DNA of 64,000 nt from contig NZ_JAHXBF010000009.1 in NCBI RefSeq assembly GCF_020103695.1, positions 248,001 to 312,000 on the forward strand, given 5' to 3'. Origin of the DNA: Hyalangium versicolor. GTDB taxonomy: Bacteria > Myxococcota > Myxococcia > Myxococcales > Myxococcaceae. How positions within the stretch are numbered: the first letter of the stretch is position 1; each line of letters begins with the position of its first letter. Both the position numbers and the translations under genes were made by a program. A model generated the notes under the pieces. It saw only the letters and a list, made by a program, of their open reading frames with translations. It was not told where the DNA came from and did not search any database. Shown here piece by piece: positions 51,617-59,111 of the stretch.

Positions 51617-51752
51617 GCCCTGCAGACTGACAGCACTGTTCGCCCCGTGGCGATTGGGGACTCGCCCTATTGGTTGGATGGTGGATGTCCCGGGCAGCCC
51701 ATCTGTTCGCTGTCGATCATCTCGCGAGCACCGAAGTATCCTTGCCTTCACC

Positions 51753-52703
51753 ATGTCCCCTCGCCCTCCCTGTCGTCCCCTGCCCGCGGATGGACGCTTC
51801 ATCCAGGCCATCGGCCCCACACCCCTGGTGCCCGTGCGCCTGCAGGAGGAGGCACCCACCATCTGGTGCAAGCTGGAGTTCCTCAACCCCAGCGGCTCGA
51901 CGAAGGACCGCATCGCCCGCTACATGCTGGAGAAGGCCTGGCGGCTGGGCGAGCTGTGTCCCGGCGGCGAGGTGGTGGAGGCCTCCAGCGGCTCGACGAG
52001 CATTGCCCTGGCACTGGCCTCGGCGCAGATGGGGCTGAAGTTCACCGCCGTCATGCCCGAGGGCGTCACCGACGAGCGCGTGCTCACCATCCGCGCCTAT
52101 GGCGGAGACGTGGTGCTGGTCCCTCGGGGCGAGGGCATCCGCAGCGCCATCGCCAAGGCCGCCGAGCTGGCCAAGGAGCGCGGGGCCTTCGCTCCCCGCC
52201 AGTTCGAGAATCCGGACAACGCCGAGGCCCACCGCGTGTGGACAGGGCAGGAGATCCTCTCCCAGGTGCCAGGCGGGCTGGTGCACGGCGTGGTGAGCGG
52301 TGTGGGCACTGGCGGCACGGTGGTGGGCCTGTACCAGGCCTTCGCCGAGGCCGGCTGCCCGGTGGCTCCCTTCGTGGCCAAGCCCATCTCCGGCATGGGC
52401 AGCGACATGGAGTGCTGCAGCTTCAGCTCCCGCGTGCCCGGCGTCGTGGACGGGCTGTCCTCACTCTACCGGCAGGCGGATCTCCCGGGCCTGGTGGAGC
52501 TGAACGTCTCGGACGAGGTGGCCATGCGCACCGCCCGGGCGCTCATCAAGCGAGGCTTCCCCGTGGGGCCCTCCTCGGGCCTCAACTACGCGGCGGCCGT
52601 GGAGGCTGCCAGGCGCCTGGGGCCCCATGCCCAGGTGGTCACCGTGTTCCCCGACCGCATGGAGCGCTACTTCTCCACCGAGCTCATCCAGCCCAAGGGC
52701 TGA
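51753..52703 (+). CDS. PLP-dependent cysteine synthase family protein
   Basis: 316 aa fold-type II PLP enzyme. The Schiff-base Lys lies in 'NPSGSTKDRIA' (near 51), followed by 'ASSGSTSIALA' (substrate Asn/Ser loop), the phosphate-binding 'GVGTGGTVVG' (near 185) and 'GPSSGLNYAAAVEA' (near 275). Length and motifs match O-acetylserine sulfhydrylase/cystathionine beta-synthase-like enzymes. The segment 'GSDMECCSFSS' differs from classical CysK, so substrate choice is open. The ATG at 51753 is selected because the frame upstream overlaps the divergent DUF2378 gene. Confidence 0.85.
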   Translation: MSPRPPCRPLPADGRFIQAIGPTPLVPVRLQEEAPTIWCKLEFLNPSGSTKDRIARYMLEKAWRLGELCPGGEVVEASSGSTSIALALASAQMGLKFTAVMPEGVTDERVLTIRAYGGDVVLVPRGEGIRSAIAKAAELAKERGAFAPRQFENPDNAEAHRVWTGQEILSQVPGGLVHGVVSGVGTGGTVVGLYQAFAEAGCPVAPFVAKPISGMGSDMECCSFSSRVPGVVDGLSSLYRQADLPGLVELNVSDEVAMRTARALIKRGFPVGPSSGLNYAAAVEAARRLGPHAQVVTVFPDRMERYFSTELIQPKG

Positions 52704-52857
52704 GCGCCGTAAAACTTCCGTAACACAGTGTCGCTACCGTGGGTGAGGGGCTGAAGTCCGCTCGCCGGGCATGCTCATGGGCAAGGGCGCTCCGCCCAGG
52801 CACGTCCACGGGAGACAGGCCCCTGTGAGCGGTGTTGCTCCCCATGGATGGGTTCTG

Positions 52858-54210
52858 ATGGAACAGAAACGCTGGCTGATCTCCACTCCGTTCATCGTTC
52901 TGGCCCTGGTCATTGGCAGCTTCGTGACCTCGACCGCCTACCTGGGGCATTACTCCCACAAGCTTGGCGCAACAGCCCTCACCATCGTCCGCACCACCAT
53001 CCCCACGCTCCAGCCCCTCACGGAGATGAGGCTGGAGATCCACCGCATCGTCACCATGGGCCAGAGCGAGGGACCAGGCATCTCCCACGATGCCCGGCTG
53101 TCCATCGTCCGGAATGCCCAGCGCCGGTTCAATGAGGCCTTCCGGAAGTATTCCGAGCTGCCACGCCAACCGGGAGATGGAGAAATCAGCGCGGCGATGG
53201 CTCCCGCGGTGGACCAGCTCAACCGGCAGGTGGACACCCTGCTCGCCAAGACCCAGACCGACCTCCAGGAGCCGCTCAGTGAGGAGGCCCTGGAACCCCT
53301 GCGAGACGCGGCCGAGACCATGACGGGCCTGCTGATGCAGGAAATGAGTCTCAGCGCGCGCAACTCCGATGAAGCCCAGAAGACGCTGGAGGCGGCGCGC
53401 GCCCGCTCGGAACGACTCTCCCAGCTCCTCTATGGGCTGTGCGCACTCGTGGCCATCGTGGGCTCGCTGCTCGCCGCGCAGGCCGTGCGCCGGTACATGC
53501 TCCTGTCCACGAAGTACGCCGAGCTCCAAGCCTCTCGCGCCTTGGAGCTGGAGCAGTTCTCGGCCCGCGTCGCCCACGACATCCTCGGCCCGCTGCAGCC
53601 CGTCTCCCTGGGGCTGAACCTGCTCGAGCCCAAGCTGCCCTCGGATCCGAAGACGCAGGAGGTGCTCGCGCGGATGCAGCGCAGCCTGGGCCGAGCCCAG
53701 CTCATCGTGGAGGGGCTCTTGCGGTTCGCCCGCGCCGGGGCGCGTCCCGAGCCGGGAGAGCAGGTCAGCCTCTCGCACGTCTTCGAGGGGCTGCGGGAGG
53801 ACTTGCTGCCCGTGGCGGAGGACGCCGGGGTGAGCCTCAAGCTCGAGTCCGTGCCAGACACGCGCGTGGCCTGCGCCGAGGCCGCCCTCATGGTCGTGCT
53901 CCAGAACCTCATCCGCAACGCCATCAAGTACATCGGCGATGGACCGCGCAAGGAGATCATCACCCGCGCGGCCATCGACTCGGGCACGGTGAGGCTGCTG
54001 GTGCAGGACTCCGGCCCCGGGCTCCCCGACGGCCTGGAGCGAACCGTGTTCGAGCCCTACGTCCGCGCGGCCGGGACGAAGCAGCCGGGCATCGGCCTGG
54101 GGCTGGCCACCGTCAAGCGCATCGCGGAGGCGCATCATGGCCGGGTGGGCGTCCAGTCCCGTCCCGGCCAGGGCGCCACCTTCTGGGTGGAGTTCCCGCT
54201 GGTGGCCTGA
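52858..54210 (+). CDS. Membrane sensor histidine kinase
   Basis: 450 aa. Helix 1 'LISTPFIVLALVIGSFVTST' (about 6-25), a helical extracytoplasmic domain (about 30-185), helix 2 'LLYGLCALVAIVGSLLAAQA' (about 190-209), then phosphoacceptor 'ARVAHDILGPLQPVSLGL' near 240 (H-D-I rather than the common H-E-L). HATPase boxes: 'NLIRNAIKYIGDG', 'DSGPGLP' and 'GIGLGLATVKRIAEAH'. The ATG at 52858 opens the first helix. No HAMP or PAS domain and no adjacent response regulator. It starts 154 bp behind the PLP synthase gene. Confidence 0.9.
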   Translation: MEQKRWLISTPFIVLALVIGSFVTSTAYLGHYSHKLGATALTIVRTTIPTLQPLTEMRLEIHRIVTMGQSEGPGISHDARLSIVRNAQRRFNEAFRKYSELPRQPGDGEISAAMAPAVDQLNRQVDTLLAKTQTDLQEPLSEEALEPLRDAAETMTGLLMQEMSLSARNSDEAQKTLEAARARSERLSQLLYGLCALVAIVGSLLAAQAVRRYMLLSTKYAELQASRALELEQFSARVAHDILGPLQPVSLGLNLLEPKLPSDPKTQEVLARMQRSLGRAQLIVEGLLRFARAGARPEPGEQVSLSHVFEGLREDLLPVAEDAGVSLKLESVPDTRVACAEAALMVVLQNLIRNAIKYIGDGPRKEIITRAAIDSGTVRLLVQDSGPGLPDGLERTVFEPYVRAAGTKQPGIGLGLATVKRIAEAHHGRVGVQSRPGQGATFWVEFPLVA

Positions 54211-54231
54211 GCCGGGCGCGTGCCGCGCGCC

Positions 54232-55323
54232 TCAGGGCGTATAGAGCAAGGCCGAGGCGAGATTGCCCGCGGTGCCGGAGCCTCCCGCGATGAGCACCTG
54301 GCCCGAGGGCAGCACCGTCGCGGAGTGACTGGCCCGGGGCTCGGGCAGCGAGGGCCCGAGGCGCCAGTGGTTCGTGCCCGGGGTGGGATCGTACAGCTCG
54401 ACCGTTGCCAGCTTCCTCCCTGCCTCGCCGTAGCCTCCCACGACGAGCACCTCGCCCGAGGGCAGCAGCGTCGCCGTGTGGCCCATGCGCGCCTCCGCCA
54501 TGGGCTGGGTGGTCCTCCAGGTGCCGGTGGCCGGCTCATAGAGCTGCGCCATCGTCCCTCCCAGGAACAGCACCTGGCCCGAGGGCAGCACCGTGGCCGT
54601 GTAGTCCGTGGGACGAGGCATCACGGAGCCCGCGCTGCTCCAGGTGCTGGTGGCCGGGTCGTACAGCGCCGAGGGGACCGGAGCTCCTTCAGAATAATAC
54701 CATTCCGAGACGAGCACCTTTCCCGTGGGGAGCAAGGCCACCGCGGGCGAGTTCCTGCGCATGGGAGCGGGGGGAGCCTCGGACCACGCCCCCGTGGTCT
54801 CGTCGTACAGCTCGATGATTCCAGGCAACTTCGGGTCGCCGATGTCACCTCCGGCCACAAGCACCTTCCCCGAGGGGAGCACGACAGCCCCAGGAAACTG
54901 CCGAGAGGGGCGCATGGGTCCCGTGAGGGCCCAGGTGCCGCTGGCCGGGTCATACAGCTCGGCGGTGCTGGAGAAGCCCGCATGCCCCAAGACCATGGCC
55001 TTGCCCGAGGGGAGAAGCACCGCGCTCTGGGTGATGCGCGCCTCGTTCATGGTACCGGCCGGAGTCCAGAGCCCGGTGGCCGGGTCATAGAGTTCCGCGT
55101 CCTTCCGTGCGCCATGGATGTCGTCGGTGGCGCCCGTTCCGCCCGTGACGAGCACCTTTCCGGAGGCCAGCAGCACCGCCGCGTGAGAGCTGCGCGCGTT
55201 GAGCATCGTTCCCGTGGTGCTCAAGCTCTGGGACGCTGACTGCCCCGGCCCGGGTGAGTCCTCCTTGTCGGCCGTACAACCTGCAATGAATGCCAACATC
55301 AACACGAGCCCTGACCTAGTCAT
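54232..55323 (-). CDS. Kelch-repeat lipoprotein
   Basis: 363 aa. Lipoprotein signal 'LVLMLAFIAGCTADKE'. About six kelch-type repeats of roughly 48 residues, each with a 'SAVLLPSGKVLVAGG' strand pair followed by 'AELYDPATGTW', forming one beta-propeller. The ATG at 55323 is preferred because AGGAGA lies 6 nt upstream; an in-frame ATG at 55338 is the alternative. A common architecture among secreted myxobacterial proteins; binding partner unknown. Converges on the histidine kinase gene 21 bp away. Confidence 0.87.
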   Translation of the reverse strand: MTRSGLVLMLAFIAGCTADKEDSPGPGQSASQSLSTTGTMLNARSSHAAVLLASGKVLVTGGTGATDDIHGARKDAELYDPATGLWTPAGTMNEARITQSAVLLPSGKAMVLGHAGFSSTAELYDPASGTWALTGPMRPSRQFPGAVVLPSGKVLVAGGDIGDPKLPGIIELYDETTGAWSEAPPAPMRRNSPAVALLPTGKVLVSEWYYSEGAPVPSALYDPATSTWSSAGSVMPRPTDYTATVLPSGQVLFLGGTMAQLYEPATGTWRTTQPMAEARMGHTATLLPSGEVLVVGGYGEAGRKLATVELYDPTPGTNHWRLGPSLPEPRASHSATVLPSGQVLIAGGSGTAGNLASALLYTP

Positions 55324-55531
55324 GATGCGTCTCCTCATGGTGGGTGTCTTGGCTGCTGCTGAGCGACGGTCGCCAGAGAATCACAGACCCCCGACTGGAT
55401 GGGCAATGTGAGTACAAGCGACTCCTGTCACCCTCGCGAGGGATTCCGCTGCGAACGCGTCAATCCACTCACAGCGGCGACAGGACGGCCATTGCCTGAC
55501 ACAGGGAGGAGCGGCGTGACATCCGCCCACC

Positions 55532-56614
55532 TCACACGAGCATCTTCAACCGCGTCTCCTGCACCGGCTCGTCCGCGGGCTTGACCTTCTCGCGCTCGAC
55601 GGAGCGCAGCAGGCGGAGGATGGCCGGGCCCAGCACATCCAGCTCGGTGGACACATACATCTCCGTGCCGAAGCGATGGATGGTGTCCGTCTGGCGTTTC
55701 AGGATGCGCGCATCCTGCGAGAAGATGTGCAGCGCCACGGGCGTGAGGAAAGGCTTCACCAACCAGTGGGGGATGGGCAGACGGAACGTCACCACCGCGT
55801 AGACGAGCGTCTCCCAATCCGACACGGGCGTCATCGCGGACGTCACCATCAAATGACTGTCATCCCCGATGCGGTACTCCACCTGCGCGATGGATGGCAG
55901 CAAGAAGCGATCGAAGTGCTGCAGCACCGCTCCACTCGGCGCCAGCACCCGGCCCACGAGCCCCTTGGGCTGAGACTCGCCGATGTACTCGGCCTCCACC
56001 TGGGTAGAGCTTCGCCGCACCACGACTTCGATCTCGTTGGTCTTCTCCGCCGTGCGGAACAGGCCTCCGTGGAGGAAGGCGGTGTGCGGCACGTCCAGCG
56101 TGTTCTCCAGCGTGGAGTGCAGCGAGCCGGGAGCCTTCAGGATGCGGCGCACCGTGCTGTAGCCCTGAGCATCCAGCAGCGGGAAGCGATAGGGCTCCGT
56201 CGTCGGCTCCACGCCGGGCGTCGAGTACACCCACACGAAGCCATCCTGCTCCCGCACCGCGTACGAGGCGGCGCAGCGGGCCTTGGCCCGGGTGTCTCCG
56301 AAGAGGCCGGGGATGGCGCGGCACTCGCCCGCCGCGTCGAAAGTCCACCCGTGGTAGCCGCACTGGAGCTGGCCGCTCACCACCTTGCCCAGGGACAGCG
56401 GCACGTTGCGGTGCGGACAGCGGTCCAAGAGCGCCGCGGGCTTGCCTCCCTCGCCTCGGAAGAGCACGAGGGGGGTGCCCTGCAGCGTGCGCGCGAGCGG
56501 CTTGCGGCCCAGCTCGCGCGACGCACAGAGGATGAACCAGGAGTTCGGCAGGTGGACTACCGAAATGTTGCCGGCGGGGGCACCCGGCGTTCGCGCCTCA
56601 TCGCGAGGACTCAT
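55532..56614 (-). CDS. Rieske-type ring-hydroxylating oxygenase
   Basis: 360 aa oxygenase component. The Rieske [2Fe-2S] site is Cys66/His68 ('DRCPHRN') and Cys85/His88 ('CGYHGW'). The mononuclear iron site is in 'ENTLDVPHTAFLHG' with Asp174, His177 and His182. The C-terminal half is hydrophobic in places ('LVYAVVTFRLPIPHWLV'), so membrane association is possible. No reductase, ferredoxin or small-subunit gene is nearby, so electron supply comes from elsewhere. Substrate unknown; single-subunit relatives oxidise aromatics, sterols or pigments. Not obviously co-regulated with the kelch gene 208 bp downstream. Confidence 0.88.
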   Translation of the reverse strand: MSPRDEARTPGAPAGNISVVHLPNSWFILCASRELGRKPLARTLQGTPLVLFRGEGGKPAALLDRCPHRNVPLSLGKVVSGQLQCGYHGWTFDAAGECRAIPGLFGDTRAKARCAASYAVREQDGFVWVYSTPGVEPTTEPYRFPLLDAQGYSTVRRILKAPGSLHSTLENTLDVPHTAFLHGGLFRTAEKTNEIEVVVRRSSTQVEAEYIGESQPKGLVGRVLAPSGAVLQHFDRFLLPSIAQVEYRIGDDSHLMVTSAMTPVSDWETLVYAVVTFRLPIPHWLVKPFLTPVALHIFSQDARILKRQTDTIHRFGTEMYVSTELDVLGPAILRLLRSVEREKVKPADEPVQETRLKMLV

Positions 56615-56687
56615 GCTTCACAGTCTAGCGAGCCGCTCGCCGGGTGCACGCTTCCCGAACATCCCCGGTGCCCGCCCGACCGCCCGG

Positions 56688-57683
56688 CTATGCGATGAGG
56701 ACCTGGAGCCCCCGGAGCAGTTGGAGCGCTGCCTCCCGCGAGGGCAGCCCTGCCTGCTGGATGAGCACGGCGTCGGGCTCCTCCTGGGCCACCCGGCGCT
56801 CCAGCTCGTGGAAGGCCTCCAGGCGAGCCTCGCGCACGCGCTGACGCTCCTCGGGAGCGAGCCGCTCCGCCACCCAGGCATCCACGGCCCAGGCCAGCTC
56901 GGCGTGACGCAGCTCGTCCTCGGCGATGAGGGCGAGCTCCTCTCGCACCTGGGGGTCCTGCGCCGTGCGCGCCTGCCACGCCACGACGACCGCGCCGTAC
57001 ATCTCCCGGACACACCCCTCCCGCGCGTTCTCCAGCGCCATGGCCTCCAGCGAGCGCGCGGAGAATGGGGCGATCTCCACCGTGGGCATGGGCGATCCGT
57101 GCCTGTGGGCCAGCGCCTCCATGGCGCGCGTGTGACGGACCTCGTCTCCGGCGGAGCGCCGGGCCGCGCGAATCAGCGCCTCCGGGGCTCCGTGTGCCTT
57201 CAGCTCGTCCGCGAGCCGGAGGAAGGCGGGCACGGAGGCGGATTCCAGCCAGGCCATCTCGGCGAAGAGGGCTCCCAGGGAGCAGCGTGCCGCCACCCGG
57301 CTCGCCTGGAGCCCCTCGGGCTGGCGTCCATCGCTGTAGCAGCCTCCGGGCTTGATGTAGTGGCACCTGGTGGACGGCCTCGTCCCAGTCCCACCATCCA
57401 CGTAAGTCACCGGGCCCAGGGTGACGCTGCAGTTCGAGAGTTCCGGCAGGCTCCTCTTCTGGCACACCTCCATGCAGGTCTCGTTGGTCGGCACCCCTCC
57501 ATCCGAGAGGTACTCGTAGCCATCTGAGACGGCGGGAGTGGGGTCATACGGGATGCAGCCCCCGTAGTCGTCACCATCCGAGCACCCCGCGAGCGATAGC
57601 GACGGGACAGTGAGCAACAGACGGGCGATGGTCCTGCGAAGACGGCGGTTCCGGAAGAGGGATGGGCTCCTGCCACTGTGCAT
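56688..57683 (-). CDS. Ferritin-like domain lipoprotein
   Basis: 331 aa. An Arg-rich start then 'LLLTVPSLSLAGCSDG' gives a lipoprotein. A Cys-containing N-terminal module (about 40-135) is followed by a ferritin-like four-helix bundle (about 140-280) with carboxylate/His pairs 'EMAWLESASV', 'AGDEVRHTRAM', 'ENAREGCVREMYGAV' and 'AEDELRHAELAW'. That is the ExxH arrangement of di-iron ferritin-like proteins, unusual outside the cytoplasm. The ATG at 57683 has GGAG upstream; a TTG four codons earlier opens the frame. Function unknown: iron or copper oxidation or oxidative defence are possible. Confidence 0.82.
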   Translation of the reverse strand: MHSGRSPSLFRNRRLRRTIARLLLTVPSLSLAGCSDGDDYGGCIPYDPTPAVSDGYEYLSDGGVPTNETCMEVCQKRSLPELSNCSVTLGPVTYVDGGTGTRPSTRCHYIKPGGCYSDGRQPEGLQASRVAARCSLGALFAEMAWLESASVPAFLRLADELKAHGAPEALIRAARRSAGDEVRHTRAMEALAHRHGSPMPTVEIAPFSARSLEAMALENAREGCVREMYGAVVVAWQARTAQDPQVREELALIAEDELRHAELAWAVDAWVAERLAPEERQRVREARLEAFHELERRVAQEEPDAVLIQQAGLPSREAALQLLRGLQVLIA

Positions 57684-57751
57684 GGCGGTCTCCAAGCGTG
57701 AGGATTTCGGCCCGGCCCCCCGTGCTCACGCCGCCTCCGCTATAGCACCAC

Positions 57752-59074
57752 TCAAGGGTGCGAGTCCCCATGTCCCGCGTGCCCCTCGTGGCGCATGGGA
57801 GCGGAGCTCAAACGCAGGTAGATCATCCCGCCCACCGGTATGCGGCTCCCGTAGGTGGACTCGAGATCCTCGGGGATGGGGTTCACCGCGGCACGCACGC
57901 CCACTCCGGGCAGCATCGGCCCCAGAGGCCCGAAGTTCCTCAGATAGCCCAGGGCCAGGCTGGCCACGCCGAAGGTCTCTTCCTCCAGAGGCTCGGGTAG
58001 CACCAGCTCATGGCCTGTCTTCTGGACGTACTCGATGCGCCCGAAGAAGACGTTGAGGCCGTCCAGGTCGAGGTTCGACTCCAACAGGTACGCATTGGAC
58101 GCTCCGTGCTCGCCCTCCACGTTGCGGCCGAAGACGGCCGAGGTCGCCCAGTGTCCGCCGGAGCCCAGCGGCCGGTGCACCATCACGGACGCGGTAAGGC
58201 GGTGCAGCGGTTCGTCCGGGTGGAGTTCGTCATGGCTCGGGATGAATCCGTAGGACACCTGCATGCTGACTTCTCGCGTGGGGTTGGCACTCAACCGCAC
58301 TGAATAGGAATCGAGCTTCCGGAAATCGAAGTCCTTGCGGTTCTCGTCGGGCTCCCGGCCATTGAACCAGGATGCCTCCAGCTTCGCGGTGGGCGTGACG
58401 ACTCCCGCGGTGAGGACACCGAAGGAGATATGCGTGGAGTCCTCCCAGTGGTGGCCGAGCACTGCCAGTGGATCCGATGACGCGGACAGCCGGTGCGGGA
58501 AGGCTGCCGGGCCAAGCGCGGGCTCGCCCACGGGCGCGACGTAGAGCTGGAAGCCCCAGTCCTTCGACAGTGCCTGGGTATAGGTGGTGGCCAGCTCCAT
58601 GAAGAGGTCATGCGGGTGCTGCCGATCGCGCAGCGGCTCGCCGCGGTACGTCTCTCCCGTCTGGAGGAGCAGCGGATAGCCGCCATGGCGCTGGGCGGTG
58701 AAGGGCTCGGGGCTGAGCATCACCCGGACTCCAACGTGGGCCTGGTTCGCCTTGCGCTCGGCCATCAGCATCACCCAGCCCACCCCGAGCACGGCGTCGT
58801 CCCCGCGCTCGCCCCCCTGCCAGTCGTATCCGCCGAAGAGCAGGCCGTGGAACATGAAGTCCCAGCCTGCGGCGCCCCAGTGCAGTCCGGCATGAGGCGA
58901 CGCATCCGGCTGCCACGCCGTTCCCGAGGCAGTGCGCGTCATGGGAATCTCCTCGACGGACAGCTGCTCCGAGGGAGCTGGCTGCTGCTCCTGACCGTGC
59001 GAGTGCGGGTTCGCCTGAGCCCTCGCGCTCATCGGGAGCACCAGCAGGGACACCATCAATAGCGTGGAACGCAT
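57752..59074 (-). CDS. Outer-membrane beta-barrel protein of the copper operon
   Basis: 440 aa. Sec signal 'LLMVSLLVLPMSARAQA'. Alternating amphipathic strands with frequent aromatic ends ('WDFMFHGLLFGGYDW', 'HVGVRVMLSPEPF') indicate an outer-membrane barrel. The mature N-terminus ('NPHSHGQEQQ') and the C-terminus ('MRHEGHAGHGDSHP') are His-rich, suiting copper binding. It lies 37 bp behind the copper ATPase gene on the same strand, so it is probably co-transcribed and may handle copper at the outer membrane. The specific family is not certain. Confidence 0.75.
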   Translation of the reverse strand: MRSTLLMVSLLVLPMSARAQANPHSHGQEQQPAPSEQLSVEEIPMTRTASGTAWQPDASPHAGLHWGAAGWDFMFHGLLFGGYDWQGGERGDDAVLGVGWVMLMAERKANQAHVGVRVMLSPEPFTAQRHGGYPLLLQTGETYRGEPLRDRQHPHDLFMELATTYTQALSKDWGFQLYVAPVGEPALGPAAFPHRLSASSDPLAVLGHHWEDSTHISFGVLTAGVVTPTAKLEASWFNGREPDENRKDFDFRKLDSYSVRLSANPTREVSMQVSYGFIPSHDELHPDEPLHRLTASVMVHRPLGSGGHWATSAVFGRNVEGEHGASNAYLLESNLDLDGLNVFFGRIEYVQKTGHELVLPEPLEEETFGVASLALGYLRNFGPLGPMLPGVGVRAAVNPIPEDLESTYGSRIPVGGMIYLRLSSAPMRHEGHAGHGDSHP

Positions 59075-59111
59075 AGGCAGACCTTGGGTCTTCGAATGAA
59101 ATGGCTCGAAC

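Noticed and set aside
55430..55441. CCCTCGCGAGGG palindrome between the Rieske and kelch genes
   Set aside because: No loop and no T-tract; short GC palindromes are expected by chance in DNA this rich in GC.
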